A DNA stretch of 64,000 nucleotides from positions 1,488,001 to 1,552,000 of the forward strand of contig CAXXDU010000002.1 in assembly GCA_963667535.2 (NCBI GenBank), given 5' to 3'. The notes under the pieces were generated by a model. It worked only from the letters and a program-made list of their open reading frames with translations. It was not told the origin of the DNA and ran no database searches. This DNA comes from UBA5614 sp963667535. Lineage in GTDB: Bacteria > Cloacimonadota > Cloacimonadia > Cloacimonadales > Cloacimonadaceae. The position numbers were made by a program, and so were the translations under genes. This document shows, piece after piece, positions 43,908 to 54,100 of the stretch. Numbering within the stretch: position 1 is the first letter of the stretch; every line of letters begins with the position of its first letter.

Positions 43908-45467
43908 CTAATGCCTGAAATGACGCATCCCGGTCATTATCATACTGATATTTAGTTCATTACATGCGGCTATCACTTCATCATCACCCTTGGAACCACC
44001 GGGCTGGATAACGGCATTAATTCCGTGTTTGGATAGTAATTCTACTGAGTCTCTGAACGGGAAAAACCCATCAGAAGCACATACTGCAGCGGAAAGGTCA
44101 TGTCCAAAGCTCAAAGCTTTTCTAATAGCTATCTCAGTTGAATCAATCCTGCTGGTCTGACCTGTACCCAGACCAAGGCTTCTGTCGCCAGTCGTCAGGC
44201 ATATCGCATTGGATTTGAGGATGGAAACAGTCCGCCAGGCAAAACGCAAAGCTTCCATTTCAGCAGGGGAAGGTTTTTTCCCGGTTACTACTTTCCAGTC
44301 TTGTTCGGAAGCAATTTCCTTATCCCATTCCTGAACCAGATAACCTGAAATGATACTTTTTACTTCCAAATCCTGTCTCTCAGCCATCAGCTGGTCTTTA
44401 CTATAGGAGACCAATCTTCTGTCTTTTCTTTTCCTGAGAAGCTCCAGGGCAGAATTCTCAAATTCTGGAGCAATAATAATCTCAGTAAATATCTCGTTGA
44501 TTTTGTCTACAGTATTGATATCTAATTTGCGGTTAGAAATCACGATTCCGCCATAAGGTGAAAGTGGGTCTGTATCAAAAGCCTTTTGATAGGCTTCCAG
44601 TAAGCTGTCTCCACTTCCGATTCCGCATGGATTGGTATGCTTGAAAATCATGACAGTGGGTTTGTCAAATAGCATAATACCTTTTAGCGCTGCATCCAAA
44701 TCCAGAAGATTGTTATAGGATAGGGGTTTGCCGTGCAGTTGAATCCAGCCTTTAGTTGTGTTGCTAAAGTATCCTGCTTTCTGGTGTGGGTTTTCACCAT
44801 AGCGCATAGTTTGAATCATGGGAGCTGAGATTTCCAGATGTTGCAGTTGCAGTTCATCATCTGCAGGCTGCTCTACCCCGGAGTCAGTAGCATTCCTGAA
44901 ATAGGCAGCGATGGCAATATCGTATCTTTCTACATGTATAAATGCCCTCTTAGCCAGATACTTGCGCCATTCAAGCGAAGCTGAGCCTGTTTCACGATAC
45001 TGTCTTAAAGTTTCACTATAATCTTCCGGCTCTGTAAGAATAACTACATGCTTGAAATTCTTAGCCGCAGATCTGATCAGGGTAGGTCCTCCGATATCAA
45101 TATTCTCGATGATTTCTTCTTCAGTTGATGAAGGATTTGCTACAGTTTTCTCGAAAGGATATAGGTTTACAACCACAAATTCGATTGGTTTGATCTCCAG
45201 TTTGTCCATCACAGCCAAATGCTCAGGGATATCCAAATCAGCCAGAATTCCGCCATGAACCTTTGGATGCAGGGTTTTTACTCTTCCGTCCATGATTTCC
45301 GGAAAGCCGGTCCATTCGCTAATCTGAATAGTGGTTATTCCTTTTTCGTTTAGAAACTTTGCCGTACCACCTGTGGAGATGATACTAATACCCAGCTTAA
45401 CTAATTCCGCTGCCAGTAAATCAATACCGGCTTTGTCGCTGACACTTATCAGTGCATATCTGGTCAT
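43908..45467 (-). CDS. purH: bifunctional AICAR formyltransferase/IMP cyclohydrolase
   Basis: 519 residues, normal length. N-terminal MGS-like IMP cyclohydrolase domain (ALISVSDKAGIDLLA, ISTGGTAKFL, MDGRVKTLHPKVHGGIL) and C-terminal AICAR transformylase domain (MRYGENPHQKAGYF, FKHTNPCGIGSG, AVCASDGFFPFRDS, QPGGSKGDDEVI). Catalyses the last two steps of purine synthesis to IMP. Overlaps the end of the YihY-like gene by 4 nt. Confidence 0.98.
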   Translation of the reverse strand: MTRYALISVSDKAGIDLLAAELVKLGISIISTGGTAKFLNEKGITTIQISEWTGFPEIMDGRVKTLHPKVHGGILADLDIPEHLAVMDKLEIKPIEFVVVNLYPFEKTVANPSSTEEEIIENIDIGGPTLIRSAAKNFKHVVILTEPEDYSETLRQYRETGSASLEWRKYLAKRAFIHVERYDIAIAAYFRNATDSGVEQPADDELQLQHLEISAPMIQTMRYGENPHQKAGYFSNTTKGWIQLHGKPLSYNNLLDLDAALKGIMLFDKPTVMIFKHTNPCGIGSGDSLLEAYQKAFDTDPLSPYGGIVISNRKLDINTVDKINEIFTEIIIAPEFENSALELLRKRKDRRLVSYSKDQLMAERQDLEVKSIISGYLVQEWDKEIASEQDWKVVTGKKPSPAEMEALRFAWRTVSILKSNAICLTTGDRSLGLGTGQTSRIDSTEIAIRKALSFGHDLSAAVCASDGFFPFRDSVELLSKHGINAVIQPGGSKGDDEVIAACNELNISMIMTGMRHFRH

Positions 45468-46570
45468 TCAGGTTTATCCTTTGTTAGTGTTTCGATTAGT
45501 TCAGGGATAATATCCTTCTTCAGGATAGTATCAACTTCTTTATCCATTTTTTTGTTCGTATACATTTCCAGTATAATTCTCACGAAATGCTTCTTATCTA
45601 CGACATCAAGAGCCTTTTCCTTATGCTCCAGAACTGTAACTAAAACCATTCCTCCCAATACAACAACCCAGTTCAGATAAATCCAAAACAGGAAGATGGG
45701 CAGAGATTTGAGTACACCATAGATTGCTTCGATATTGGTCAGATTATAGATATAATAGTCAAAGAAACCTTTGAATATGACCCAGACCAGAGTTGTCCAA
45801 AAGGCTGCTCTGTACAAAGAACTACGTTTTACTTTGATGGAAGGCAGGATCATATACATAAAAACTAGTGCCAAAAACTGCAGGACAAAGGGTAAGATAT
45901 AGAGTAGCTGCTTTTTAAAAAGTGGAATATTCAACAGGCTGGATATAATCGGTAATGAAGAGCTGGAAAACAGCAGTAAAATGATAATAAACCCAAAAAT
46001 TATTGTTCCGAAGAACTTTAACAACTGAGCGAGCCAATCTTTCGGCGGCTGAAATTCCATTACGAGAATTCTGTCAAAAGCATCTCTGATAACCTTAAAA
46101 AGTGAATAAGATGTAACTATTGCCACTACAAAGCTGAAAACATTAAAGGGTGCTCTTTTAGCTATCAACTGAGAAACAAGGAAGCCCACATCACCGGTTG
46201 ATACCGGCAGAAAGTTCTGATAGAGATGAGTCTGGAATTTGGAGTTAATTGACAGGAAGGGTAATTTGGGCACCAGAAACACAATAAAAAACAAGAAGGG
46301 AATAAACCCCAGTATTGTTATATAGGTAAGAGCAGCAGCTTCTTTTAGTATCTGTTCCTGAGTAGATTTCTTATAAAATAGTACTAAGAACTTGTGAATG
46401 TTTTCATACATCAGTTTACGCTTATCGTTATCCGTGATGTGCGAAAACAATCTGAATAAGTCATGCAAACCCAATCTCATATAGTAAAAGAGCAGGATAA
46501 AAAGTCTTTTCCAGGGGGAGAGTTTTACGATATCTTCATCATGCTTTAGTTCAGTGATTATTCTCTTCAT
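45464..46570 (-). CDS. YihY/BrkB-family inner-membrane protein
   Basis: 368 residues with six predicted membrane helices. The N-terminal region includes AAALTYITILGFIPFLFFI, the family signature, and later LPSIKVKRSSLYRAAFWTTL and YGVLKSLPIFLFWIYLNWVV. A C-terminal charged tail of about 70 residues follows. Called RNase BN in older annotation; the real function is unsettled, with a transport role suspected. Its stop overlaps the purH start (ATGA) and its start is 1 nt from the permease stop, so the four genes form an operon. Confidence 0.88.
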   Translation of the reverse strand: MKRIITELKHDEDIVKLSPWKRLFILLFYYMRLGLHDLFRLFSHITDNDKRKLMYENIHKFLVLFYKKSTQEQILKEAAALTYITILGFIPFLFFIVFLVPKLPFLSINSKFQTHLYQNFLPVSTGDVGFLVSQLIAKRAPFNVFSFVVAIVTSYSLFKVIRDAFDRILVMEFQPPKDWLAQLLKFFGTIIFGFIIILLLFSSSSLPIISSLLNIPLFKKQLLYILPFVLQFLALVFMYMILPSIKVKRSSLYRAAFWTTLVWVIFKGFFDYYIYNLTNIEAIYGVLKSLPIFLFWIYLNWVVVLGGMVLVTVLEHKEKALDVVDKKHFVRIILEMYTNKKMDKEVDTILKKDIIPELIETLTKDKPE

Positions 46571-46571
46571 A

Positions 46572-47801
46572 TTATTCGTTCCTCAAAGCGGTTACAGGAT
46601 TCAGATTACTTGCTCTGATTGCCGGGACTACTCCAAAAATCAAACCGACTCCTACAGAAACAAGCAATGCCGTTCCTATCATTTGCATGGAAGCAGATAA
46701 ACTCATTTCGAGATACTTGCCTACTATATTAAGAATTCCAAAACCAAGCATGATTCCAATAACTCCACCCAATGTAGTTATCAAAACAGCCTGCACCATG
46801 AACTGGATAAAGATATCTATTCTTCTTGCCCCAATTGCCAGCCTGACTCCGATTTCTCTGGTTCTTTCCTGGATGGAAGCCAGCATAATATTCATGATGA
46901 CTATCCCTCCCACCAGCAATGAGATTACAGCTATCAAAACAAAGATAACAGTAAAGATCATGGAGTTCTGTTTCATCTGGTCCATCATTTCCTTGGCAGA
47001 ACTAACTTCAAAAACATGCCTGCCCTGTTTGAGATTCAGGATGATATTCTGCAGGTTTGTCCGCAGTTTTACGGCTTCCTCAGGATTATTAGCTTTAACC
47101 TCTAGTTGATTGATTTGCTGGGATATTGCAGACTTTCTGAACATGGTTGTCAGAGGTACGAATGTTCTGCGGTTCATATGCTCCAGCATGTTACCACCAC
47201 CAAATCCACCTTGCTGAACCAGGTTCTTTTCCTGCATGACTCCGATTACCATAAGCGCTTGATTCTGAATGCTAACATACTGTCCAAGCGGGTTTTTATT
47301 GCCAAAGAGTTCAGTTGCGACAGTACTGCCCAGCACAACCACATTATTAAAATTATTCAGGTCATAATAGTTGATAAATCGTCCTGATTTCAGTTTCCAT
47401 TCTTCGATTATCGGCATATCAGGAAAGACACCACGTACAGATGATTCATAAGATAAATCACCTTTTTGGACAGGGATATTTCTGGCACTAACTACCGGAG
47501 TGAAAGCTTTTGCTTCCGGAATCAGGGAACGGATGAGCTTAATCTCATTAAGGGTAAAATAGGCATAAGCCCAATCTTCTTGCTTCATGCTCCAATTGGG
47601 ATGAACTTCTATTTTATTTAATCCACCGCGTTCATTCATCCATTGCATTGTACTTTTGTTCATACCATTAACGATTGCCAATACCACCATGATTGACATC
47701 ACGCCAAGGATTATACCAATCACTGTTACAATTGAACGTACTTTTCTGGTCCAGATATCTGCTAAGCCGATTTCAACCGATTCACGCAGCGATATCGCCA
47801 T
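46572..47801 (-). CDS. MacB-type ABC transporter permease
   Basis: 409 residues. One N-terminal membrane helix (RSIVTVIGIILGVMSIMVVL), a large periplasmic MacB_PCD domain (about 50-275), then the FtsX-type block of three helices with MLASIQERTREIGVRLAIGARR. This is the mechanotransmission exporter layout (MacB/LolCE class). The partner ATPase gene overlaps its start by 20 nt. No membrane-fusion protein gene is adjacent. Confidence 0.93.
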   Translation of the reverse strand: MAISLRESVEIGLADIWTRKVRSIVTVIGIILGVMSIMVVLAIVNGMNKSTMQWMNERGGLNKIEVHPNWSMKQEDWAYAYFTLNEIKLIRSLIPEAKAFTPVVSARNIPVQKGDLSYESSVRGVFPDMPIIEEWKLKSGRFINYYDLNNFNNVVVLGSTVATELFGNKNPLGQYVSIQNQALMVIGVMQEKNLVQQGGFGGGNMLEHMNRRTFVPLTTMFRKSAISQQINQLEVKANNPEEAVKLRTNLQNIILNLKQGRHVFEVSSAKEMMDQMKQNSMIFTVIFVLIAVISLLVGGIVIMNIMLASIQERTREIGVRLAIGARRIDIFIQFMVQAVLITTLGGVIGIMLGFGILNIVGKYLEMSLSASMQMIGTALLVSVGVGLIFGVVPAIRASNLNPVTALRNE

Positions 47802-48465
47802 CTACAATTTTCCCGTCAATGATTCTGATTATCCGGTTTGCTCTGTTTGCCACTGCCAGGTCATGCGTGACAATGATTATGGTGTGTCCTTGCGCATGCA
47901 AATCATTAAATATACTCAAAATGTCACCCCCAGCCTGAGTATCCAGATTGCCGGTGGGTTCATCTGCTAACAGGATGGTAGGATTATTAACAATTGCTCT
48001 GGCGATGGCTACTCTTTGTCTTTGACCACCGGAAAGCTCTGAAGGTTTATGCTTTAATCTGTCACTTAAACCCACGCTGGTCAACACATCCCGTGCCTTT
48101 TTTATCCTTTCTTTGTAGGACATCCCTGCATACATCAAGGGCAATTCAACGTTTTTCAGGATATTCAGATGCGGCAATAGATTAAAGGTCTGAAAGACAA
48201 AACCTACTTCTTTATTCCTGATGGAAGCCAATTCACTTTTCTTCAGCTCGTTTACTTTGATATTATCCAATATATAATTACCTTCTGAAGGTGTATCCAG
48301 ACAACCGATGATATGCATTAAAGTACTTTTTCCTGAACCTGATGGTCCCATGATGGCTACAAACTCACCTTTCTCAATTTTCAGATTGATTCCGTTCAAG
48401 GCTCTTACCTTAACTTTTCCCATATCATAGTCTTTGATGATGTCCTGAGTTTCAATTATCAGCAT
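47782..48465 (-). CDS. ABC transporter ATP-binding protein (MacB/LolD class)
   Basis: 227 residues. Walker A GPSGSGKST (about 37-45), Q-loop VFQTFNLLPHL, signature LSGGQRQRVAIARA, Walker B ILLADEPTGNLD and H-loop VTHD. LolD/MacB-type ATPase working with the permease encoded next. Substrate unknown: could be a lipoprotein, peptide or antimicrobial. Confidence 0.95.
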   Translation of the reverse strand: MLIIETQDIIKDYDMGKVKVRALNGINLKIEKGEFVAIMGPSGSGKSTLMHIIGCLDTPSEGNYILDNIKVNELKKSELASIRNKEVGFVFQTFNLLPHLNILKNVELPLMYAGMSYKERIKKARDVLTSVGLSDRLKHKPSELSGGQRQRVAIARAIVNNPTILLADEPTGNLDTQAGGDILSIFNDLHAQGHTIIIVTHDLAVANRANRIIRIIDGKIVDGDIAA

Positions 48466-49092
48466 AAAAATTATCTATCCTTAGTAAAAACTTGTAATCG
48501 AATTGTCATATTTTATTTATTCTCAGCATTGTCAATAAAAAGCACATAATATGCAAAACATCATATTTTGATGGCGAATCAGGCAAGAGAAGGTTGATTT
48601 GCAATCCTTTCTCTATATGAAGGCTTTGCTATATTCTTTCATCCTTATGGTTACCTGGATGTCAACTTGTTAACACGACTCATTGCTTATATTCATTCTT
48701 ATTCTTTCATTCATCTTTCATCCATTGTTCATCTTTCTTTCAGTGCACATAGCTTGCCCTTAAGACACCCGGATGACACCCGGATGACACCCAGATGACT
48801 CCCAAATGAACATAGGGGAATCATTGGAGTAGCAAAGGCGCAGCACTAGCGTATATTATGCACAATCTACAATCATTTAAAGAAAGATTAACAAGAGACA
48901 AATAATATAGGAGAGGATAAGATATGGTAAAACGCGACTTGAATGACTACTAACCGGTTTTATGCGGCTCTGTTTCTCAGGGGGAAAATCAATTTCTGCT
49001 TAGACACACGATACAGCTATCCACATAGACTAATACGTGATTAGCCAGATTATCTGCGGAAGTCTTTCTTTTGTGTATCGGGTCTTCCGGGT
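48466..49092. other. gene-free spacer upstream of the ABC exporter operon
   Basis: AT-rich leader, a ttcat tract phased at 11 nt (48706-48732), and the 11-nt direct array 48764-48807. I see no plausible gene. A promoter for the minus-strand exporter operon should lie near 48480-48540, but I cannot pick one with confidence. Confidence 0.6.
48764..48807. repeat. 11-nt-period direct array 4
   Basis: Four direct units: gacacccggat, gacacccggat, gacacccagat, gactcccaaat. The first two are identical and later ones drift. No dyad here, but the same unit length as arrays 1, 2, 3, 5 and 6. Confidence 0.8.
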
Positions 49093-50502
49093 TTAAAAGT
49101 ACATATCCCGTTTACCGGTTTGCATTTGCTTCAGCTTATCGCGAACATTAGCTTGCATTGCTGCATCCGGTATCTGGGTCAGTTCCTTTTCTATCAATGC
49201 CATTCCTGCTTTTAAGGTGCGTTCTGAAGAATAATCATACAAGTATTCGGCAAAAGTAAGCAGTGCATTAGGTGTGCAGAATCTTTTCACAAAGCCGGGT
49301 ATGGCAAATTCCATGAAGTGTTCGCCTGTCCTGCCGGCTCTGTAGCAGCTTGTACAGAAAGAAGGGATATAGCCGTGTTCTGCCAGCTCAAAGATTACTT
49401 CATCCAGAGTTCTGGTATCTCCTAAGACAAACTGGGCTTTTTTAAATGCTTCATCATTATCAGCAGAATAAGAGCCAACACCGATGCTGCTGCCGGCATC
49501 AATCTGTGAGACACCATAGCTCAGCACTTCATTGCGGATGGCAATTGGTTCACGGGCGGTTAGAATCATACCGGTGTAAGGAACACTCAATCTGATAGTT
49601 GCGACCAGATGTTTAAATTGTTCATCAGTAACCCTGAAAGGTGGATGCTGTGTAAATTCAGTACCTACAGCAGGTTCAATGCGTGGGAAAGAAATAGTGT
49701 GAGGACCTACTCCGAATGTGTCTTCCAGATGTATAGTGTGATACAATAATCCCATTACTTCAAAACGGTAGTCATAAAGACCCATCAAAGCGCCGATACC
49801 AAGGTCGTCAATGCCTGCCTGCATAGCTCTGTCCAGGCCATACAGTCTCCACAGAAAACTGCTTTTAGGTCCTCTGGGGTGCATTTTCTCATAAGTGGGT
49901 TGATGATATGTCTCCTGGAATATCTGATAAGTGCCGATACCTGTTTGCTTAACTATGCGAAAGCCTTCCACATCGAGCGGAGCTGCATTGATATTAACAC
50001 GCCGTATTTCGCCTTTTCCGCTTTTGGTGGCATATACGGTTTCCACCGTCTCGGCAATATACTCCGGGCTGTATTTCGGGTGTTCGCCATAGACCATAAT
50101 GAGCCGTTTATGTCCTGCTTCTTCCAGAGCTTTGGTTTCATTTATCAGTTGGTCATGCGACAGGGTTGAGCGCATACATTCAGCATTGCTGCTGCGGAAG
50201 CCGCAATAGACACAATCATTGATGCAGTCATTGCCGACATACAGTGGCGCAAAAAGCACTATCCTGTTGCCATATATACGTTCTTTCAATGTCTTTGCAC
50301 CGTTCAGAATCATCTGCTTTAGTTCAGGGTCTGTTACATTGAGTAGCGCAGCAGTTTCATCGGGATTAAGTCTTTGCTTATCAAGAGACTTGTTGATGAT
50401 ATCTCTGATTTTTATACTGTCTATGTGCTTTTGTTGTTCCAGATGCGCATTAATCTCTGCATCGGGAATGAATGTCTTGAGTCCTTCAATATTAAACTTC
50501 AT
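49093..50502 (-). CDS. hydG: [FeFe]-hydrogenase H-cluster maturase, tyrosine lyase
   Basis: 469 residues, normal HydG length. Radical-SAM motif CINDCVYC (Cys-X3-Cys-X2-Cys), BATS domain, and the C-terminal auxiliary-cluster signature FCTSCYRAGRTGEHFMEF with a later FCTPN. HydG splits tyrosine to make the CO and CN ligands of the H-cluster's diiron site. HydE and HydF are not in this window. It serves the hydrogenase operon about 24 kb away. Confidence 0.97.
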   Translation of the reverse strand: MKFNIEGLKTFIPDAEINAHLEQQKHIDSIKIRDIINKSLDKQRLNPDETAALLNVTDPELKQMILNGAKTLKERIYGNRIVLFAPLYVGNDCINDCVYCGFRSSNAECMRSTLSHDQLINETKALEEAGHKRLIMVYGEHPKYSPEYIAETVETVYATKSGKGEIRRVNINAAPLDVEGFRIVKQTGIGTYQIFQETYHQPTYEKMHPRGPKSSFLWRLYGLDRAMQAGIDDLGIGALMGLYDYRFEVMGLLYHTIHLEDTFGVGPHTISFPRIEPAVGTEFTQHPPFRVTDEQFKHLVATIRLSVPYTGMILTAREPIAIRNEVLSYGVSQIDAGSSIGVGSYSADNDEAFKKAQFVLGDTRTLDEVIFELAEHGYIPSFCTSCYRAGRTGEHFMEFAIPGFVKRFCTPNALLTFAEYLYDYSSERTLKAGMALIEKELTQIPDAAMQANVRDKLKQMQTGKRDMYF

Positions 50503-50718
50503 TCTTACTCCAATTTATAACGGTAGGATAACCGACTCGGTTGTCCAAACGCTTTTTTCAATTTTGTCATTCCTACGGAGGCAGGAATCCATGCTGTTTT
50601 AACTAACTTAAATAATTTTCTTTGATCAAGCGAGGGCGCTTAATCTACTTTTATAAAACATGTCTCTGTGTCTCCGTGTCTCTGTGTCTCCATGTGTCCG
50701 TATCTCTAAAAAGCATAC
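50503..50718. other. repeat-filled spacer between hydG and the regulator gene
   Basis: 50519-50551 is an inverted copy of 30389-30421 (aacggtaggataaccg...ttgtccaaacg). 50566-50601 is a GTCATTCC-type repeat with the ATGCTGTTTTA tail. 50661-50707 is a pyrimidine-rich tract of tctctg/tgtctc units. Confidence 0.7.
50566..50601 (+). repeat. GTCATTCC-type repeat with ATGCTGTTTTA tail
   Basis: gtcattcctacggaggcagg, then aatccatgctgtttta. Matches 35438-35474 over its whole length except three bases. Confidence 0.8.
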
Positions 50719-50967
50719 TCATATCTTGAGTGTTATGCTTTTAACGTTTACTGATTTCATCTGACCGAGTTTACCCGAAAAAGCGCCCATATCATCCAGG
50801 TTCATTTCCATGATTAGAAAAATAACAGAGACGTTTTTGTCTTTCATTGGATAACCTACCCTCAGTTTAATTTTGGAAGAATACCCGTGCAAAAGCTCCG
50901 TAATGGGATGATAAGCTTCTTCTACATTATTGATTACAATCGTAACAACGTGCATTTTGTCTTCCAT
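50719..50967 (-). CDS. TM1266-type iron-only hydrogenase system regulator
   Basis: 82 residues. Small ferredoxin-like fold protein of the TM1266 family: VVTIVINNVEEAYHPITELLHGYSSKI... LRVGYPMKDKNVSVIFLIME. Members sit beside [FeFe]-hydrogenase maturase genes and are called putative regulators from context; they resemble ACT/NikR ligand domains without a DNA-binding part. Here it lies upstream of hydG on the same strand, 216 nt away. GGAG precedes ATG 50967. Confidence 0.85.
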   Translation of the reverse strand: MEDKMHVVTIVINNVEEAYHPITELLHGYSSKIKLRVGYPMKDKNVSVIFLIMEMNLDDMGAFSGKLGQMKSVNVKSITLKI

Positions 50968-51137
50968 GTTTTAGCTCCGTGATTGCAATAGAGAAGCTTC
51001 AATAAATGCAAGAAAGAGGTTTAGTTCTTTCCCTTGATGACAGATGCTTCCCTCATCGCAGGTTAATTTCTAACTATAGAATATCCGAGTCCGCCTTTTT
51101 GGCAAGAGGAATATTTGAAATCAAATGATAATAGTTT

Positions 51138-54100
51138 CTATTCAGGTTTGTTTGTAATATTATCCATCCTGGCTTGATATACTTTTGCTTTATCAAGTTC
51201 TCCGGTCTTTTCGTATAATTCTACTAGTCCTTTGATGCTTTTTAAAGTGTGCGGATGCTCAGTATCCATCACTTTTTCCCAAATCTTCAAAGCGCTCTGG
51301 TAAAGTGTTTCAGCTTGGTCATACTTACCTTGAGAGCTATAAAACTCAGCCAGGTTATTCATAGATGCTGCCATAGTTGGATGACCGGTATTAAGGACTT
51401 TTTCCCATACCTTCAAAGCTCTTTGATACAGTTGTTCAGCCTGGTCATATCTGCCCTGATAACTATATAAGTCTTCCAGATTATTCATGGATGTTGTTAT
51501 ATTAGGCTGACCGGCACCAAGGACTTTTTCTTTAATATCCAGTGCTTTCAGATAAATCTGTTCAGCCTGGTCATTTTTGCCCTGAGAATCATAAAAGCTT
51601 GCCAGATTATTCATGGATTGTGCAGTCAGAGGGTGTTCTACTCCCAGTACTTTTTCTCTGATTTCGAGCGCTTTCAGGTAAAGTGGTTCTGCCTGTCCAA
51701 AATTATCCTGTGAATCATATAAACCTGCCAGATTATTCATGGACTGTGCAGTTAGAGGATGTTCAGCACCCAATACTTTTTTTCTAATATCCAGAGCTCT
51801 GATGTAAAGAGGTTCTGATTTGTCATACCTGCCCTGAGAATCATATAAGCTTGCCAGATTATTTAGTGCTTTCGCGGTTTCAGGGTGCTCAGGACCCATG
51901 CCATTTTCTTTGATTTCCAGTACTTTCTGATATAAAGGGACTGCCTGTTTATAATTACCTTGCAGCCAATACAGACTGGCTAAGTTAGAAAGTAATCCCG
52001 CTGTATCCGGATGTTCAGCGCTAAGAACAATCTCTCTGATTTGCAACTCTCTTTGGTAGAGCGACTCAGGTTGGTCATGGCTACCCTGATACTGATAAAT
52101 GGAAGCCTGGTCATTAGAGATATTTGCTGTATCAGGATGTTCGGCACCTAATATCGTCTCATATATATCCATGACTCTCTGGTAATATGGTCCGGCTTCT
52201 TCATACTTACCCTGTAACCAGAACAAGTGAGCCAGATTGAGCAGAGACGGGGCAGTATCCGGATGCTGAGCACCAAGTACCTTTTCTTTAATTTTCAAAG
52301 CCTTCAGATAAAGAGGCTCAGCTTGTTCATATTTATCCTGATCTTTATACATGACAGCCAGATTATTGAGAGGAGCTATAATATCGGGATGATCTATGCC
52401 AAGAACTTTTTCCAGTATTTCCAAAGCTCTCATATATAGTGGTTCTGCCAGTTCATTCTTGCCTTGTGACTTATGCAAAGCAGCCAAATTTGTTAAAGAA
52501 TCTGCCGTATCGACATGTTCTGCACCTAATACCATTTCCCTGAGTTGCAGGGCTTTGTTTAAGTTTAAAACACCACCGGCAAAATCATAGGTATCTCTGA
52601 AATAGCAGCCTGCTCTGTCATAATAGTCTGCTGCTTTGAGTGGCAGATTTCCTTTCTCAAAATGTATTGCTGTTTCCACTGCATATTCATCCAGCTTGTC
52701 GGCAAACACAATTTCCATGGATTCAGCAGCAGTCTTATGTAGCATTTGGAGCTTTTCACTCACCATTCGCTGGTAGATAATATCTTTAATCAGAATATGG
52801 GTAAATACATACCTCAATTCGTCCATATCTCTCCAGATGCGGTTTTTCACACCTGCTTCAAGTTCCGCTACAGGCTCTGCCTTGAGCATCTGAGATAAGA
52901 CACGGACATTAAACTCTGTACCCAGGACACTGGCATTAAACATACATTCACGTACTTTTTCGTTAAGACGGTCAATACGGTTGCTGATTATATCGCTGAT
53001 ACTGAAAGAACTTAGGTAATCAATCTCTCCGGTAATCACGCCTTTGTTATTAATGCTGTTACTTTCCATCAGATAGGACGTAAGCTGTTCTATAAAAAGC
53101 GGATTACCCATAGACCTATTAGTAATCAGACTCAAGGTTTCTTCTGGTATATATTCCAATCTCAAAATTGACTTTATCAGTTCATAACTACCCAAATCAC
53201 TTAAAGAATTTAAATCAAGGTCAAATCTTTTGTGTTTGCAAAGTTTCAGCTCTACCTTTTCTCCATTTTCCAGATAACGGCAGGATGATACAATAATGAT
53301 AGGAGCGATGGATTTTTCACTAAGCTTTTGCAGATAAACCTTGCTTTCCTCAGCCAACCATTGTCCATCGTCCAGATGAATCAGAACAGGTTTTGTTGTT
53401 GCCAATTGTTTCATAAAGCGGATAAAGGCGTTTCTAAGCTGGTTGGGTTTCTCATCAGAAGGCAGGATGTTCCAGATAGAACCCAGCCATTCATAGCCCA
53501 GTAACCAGGCAATGATGGATTCAATTCTTTGCAATTCTGCATCATCCTGAGCAAGAGACATCCACAGACCTTTGAACATAGCTATGCCGGCATCTTCCGG
53601 TAGTTGAGGATTGTAATAAGCAAATGTTCTGATTATTTGCTTGATTGCTTCCAGGGGTTTGGGGAGATATGTATCACAGGTTATCGTGAATTTATGATAG
53701 GTAATGGCAGAATAATATGCCAAAGCTTCTTTGACTAATCTGCTTTTGCCGATACCGGCATCGCCTGAGACATAAATAATAGTGTTTTCTTGTGATGCAA
53801 TGCTGTTATCAACCAATGCCTTGATTTCAAAGAGTTCTTCGTCTCTGCCCACGAACCTGCTTTCCTGGCGCCAAGCCCTGTCTTTGGCACGTTGACTTAG
53901 CTGATAATAGCGCATCGGCAATGCAATTCCTTTTAGATACAATGAACCCAGATAGTCAAAATCATATTGAGCATTCATCTCCTGCCATAGAAACGTATCT
54001 GCCAGGATTTCTCCTGCCCGGGCATTACTCATTAATCGCGAAGCCAGATTGACAGGATGACCAAAGGCTGTATATTCACTTATCTCACCACAGCCAATAA

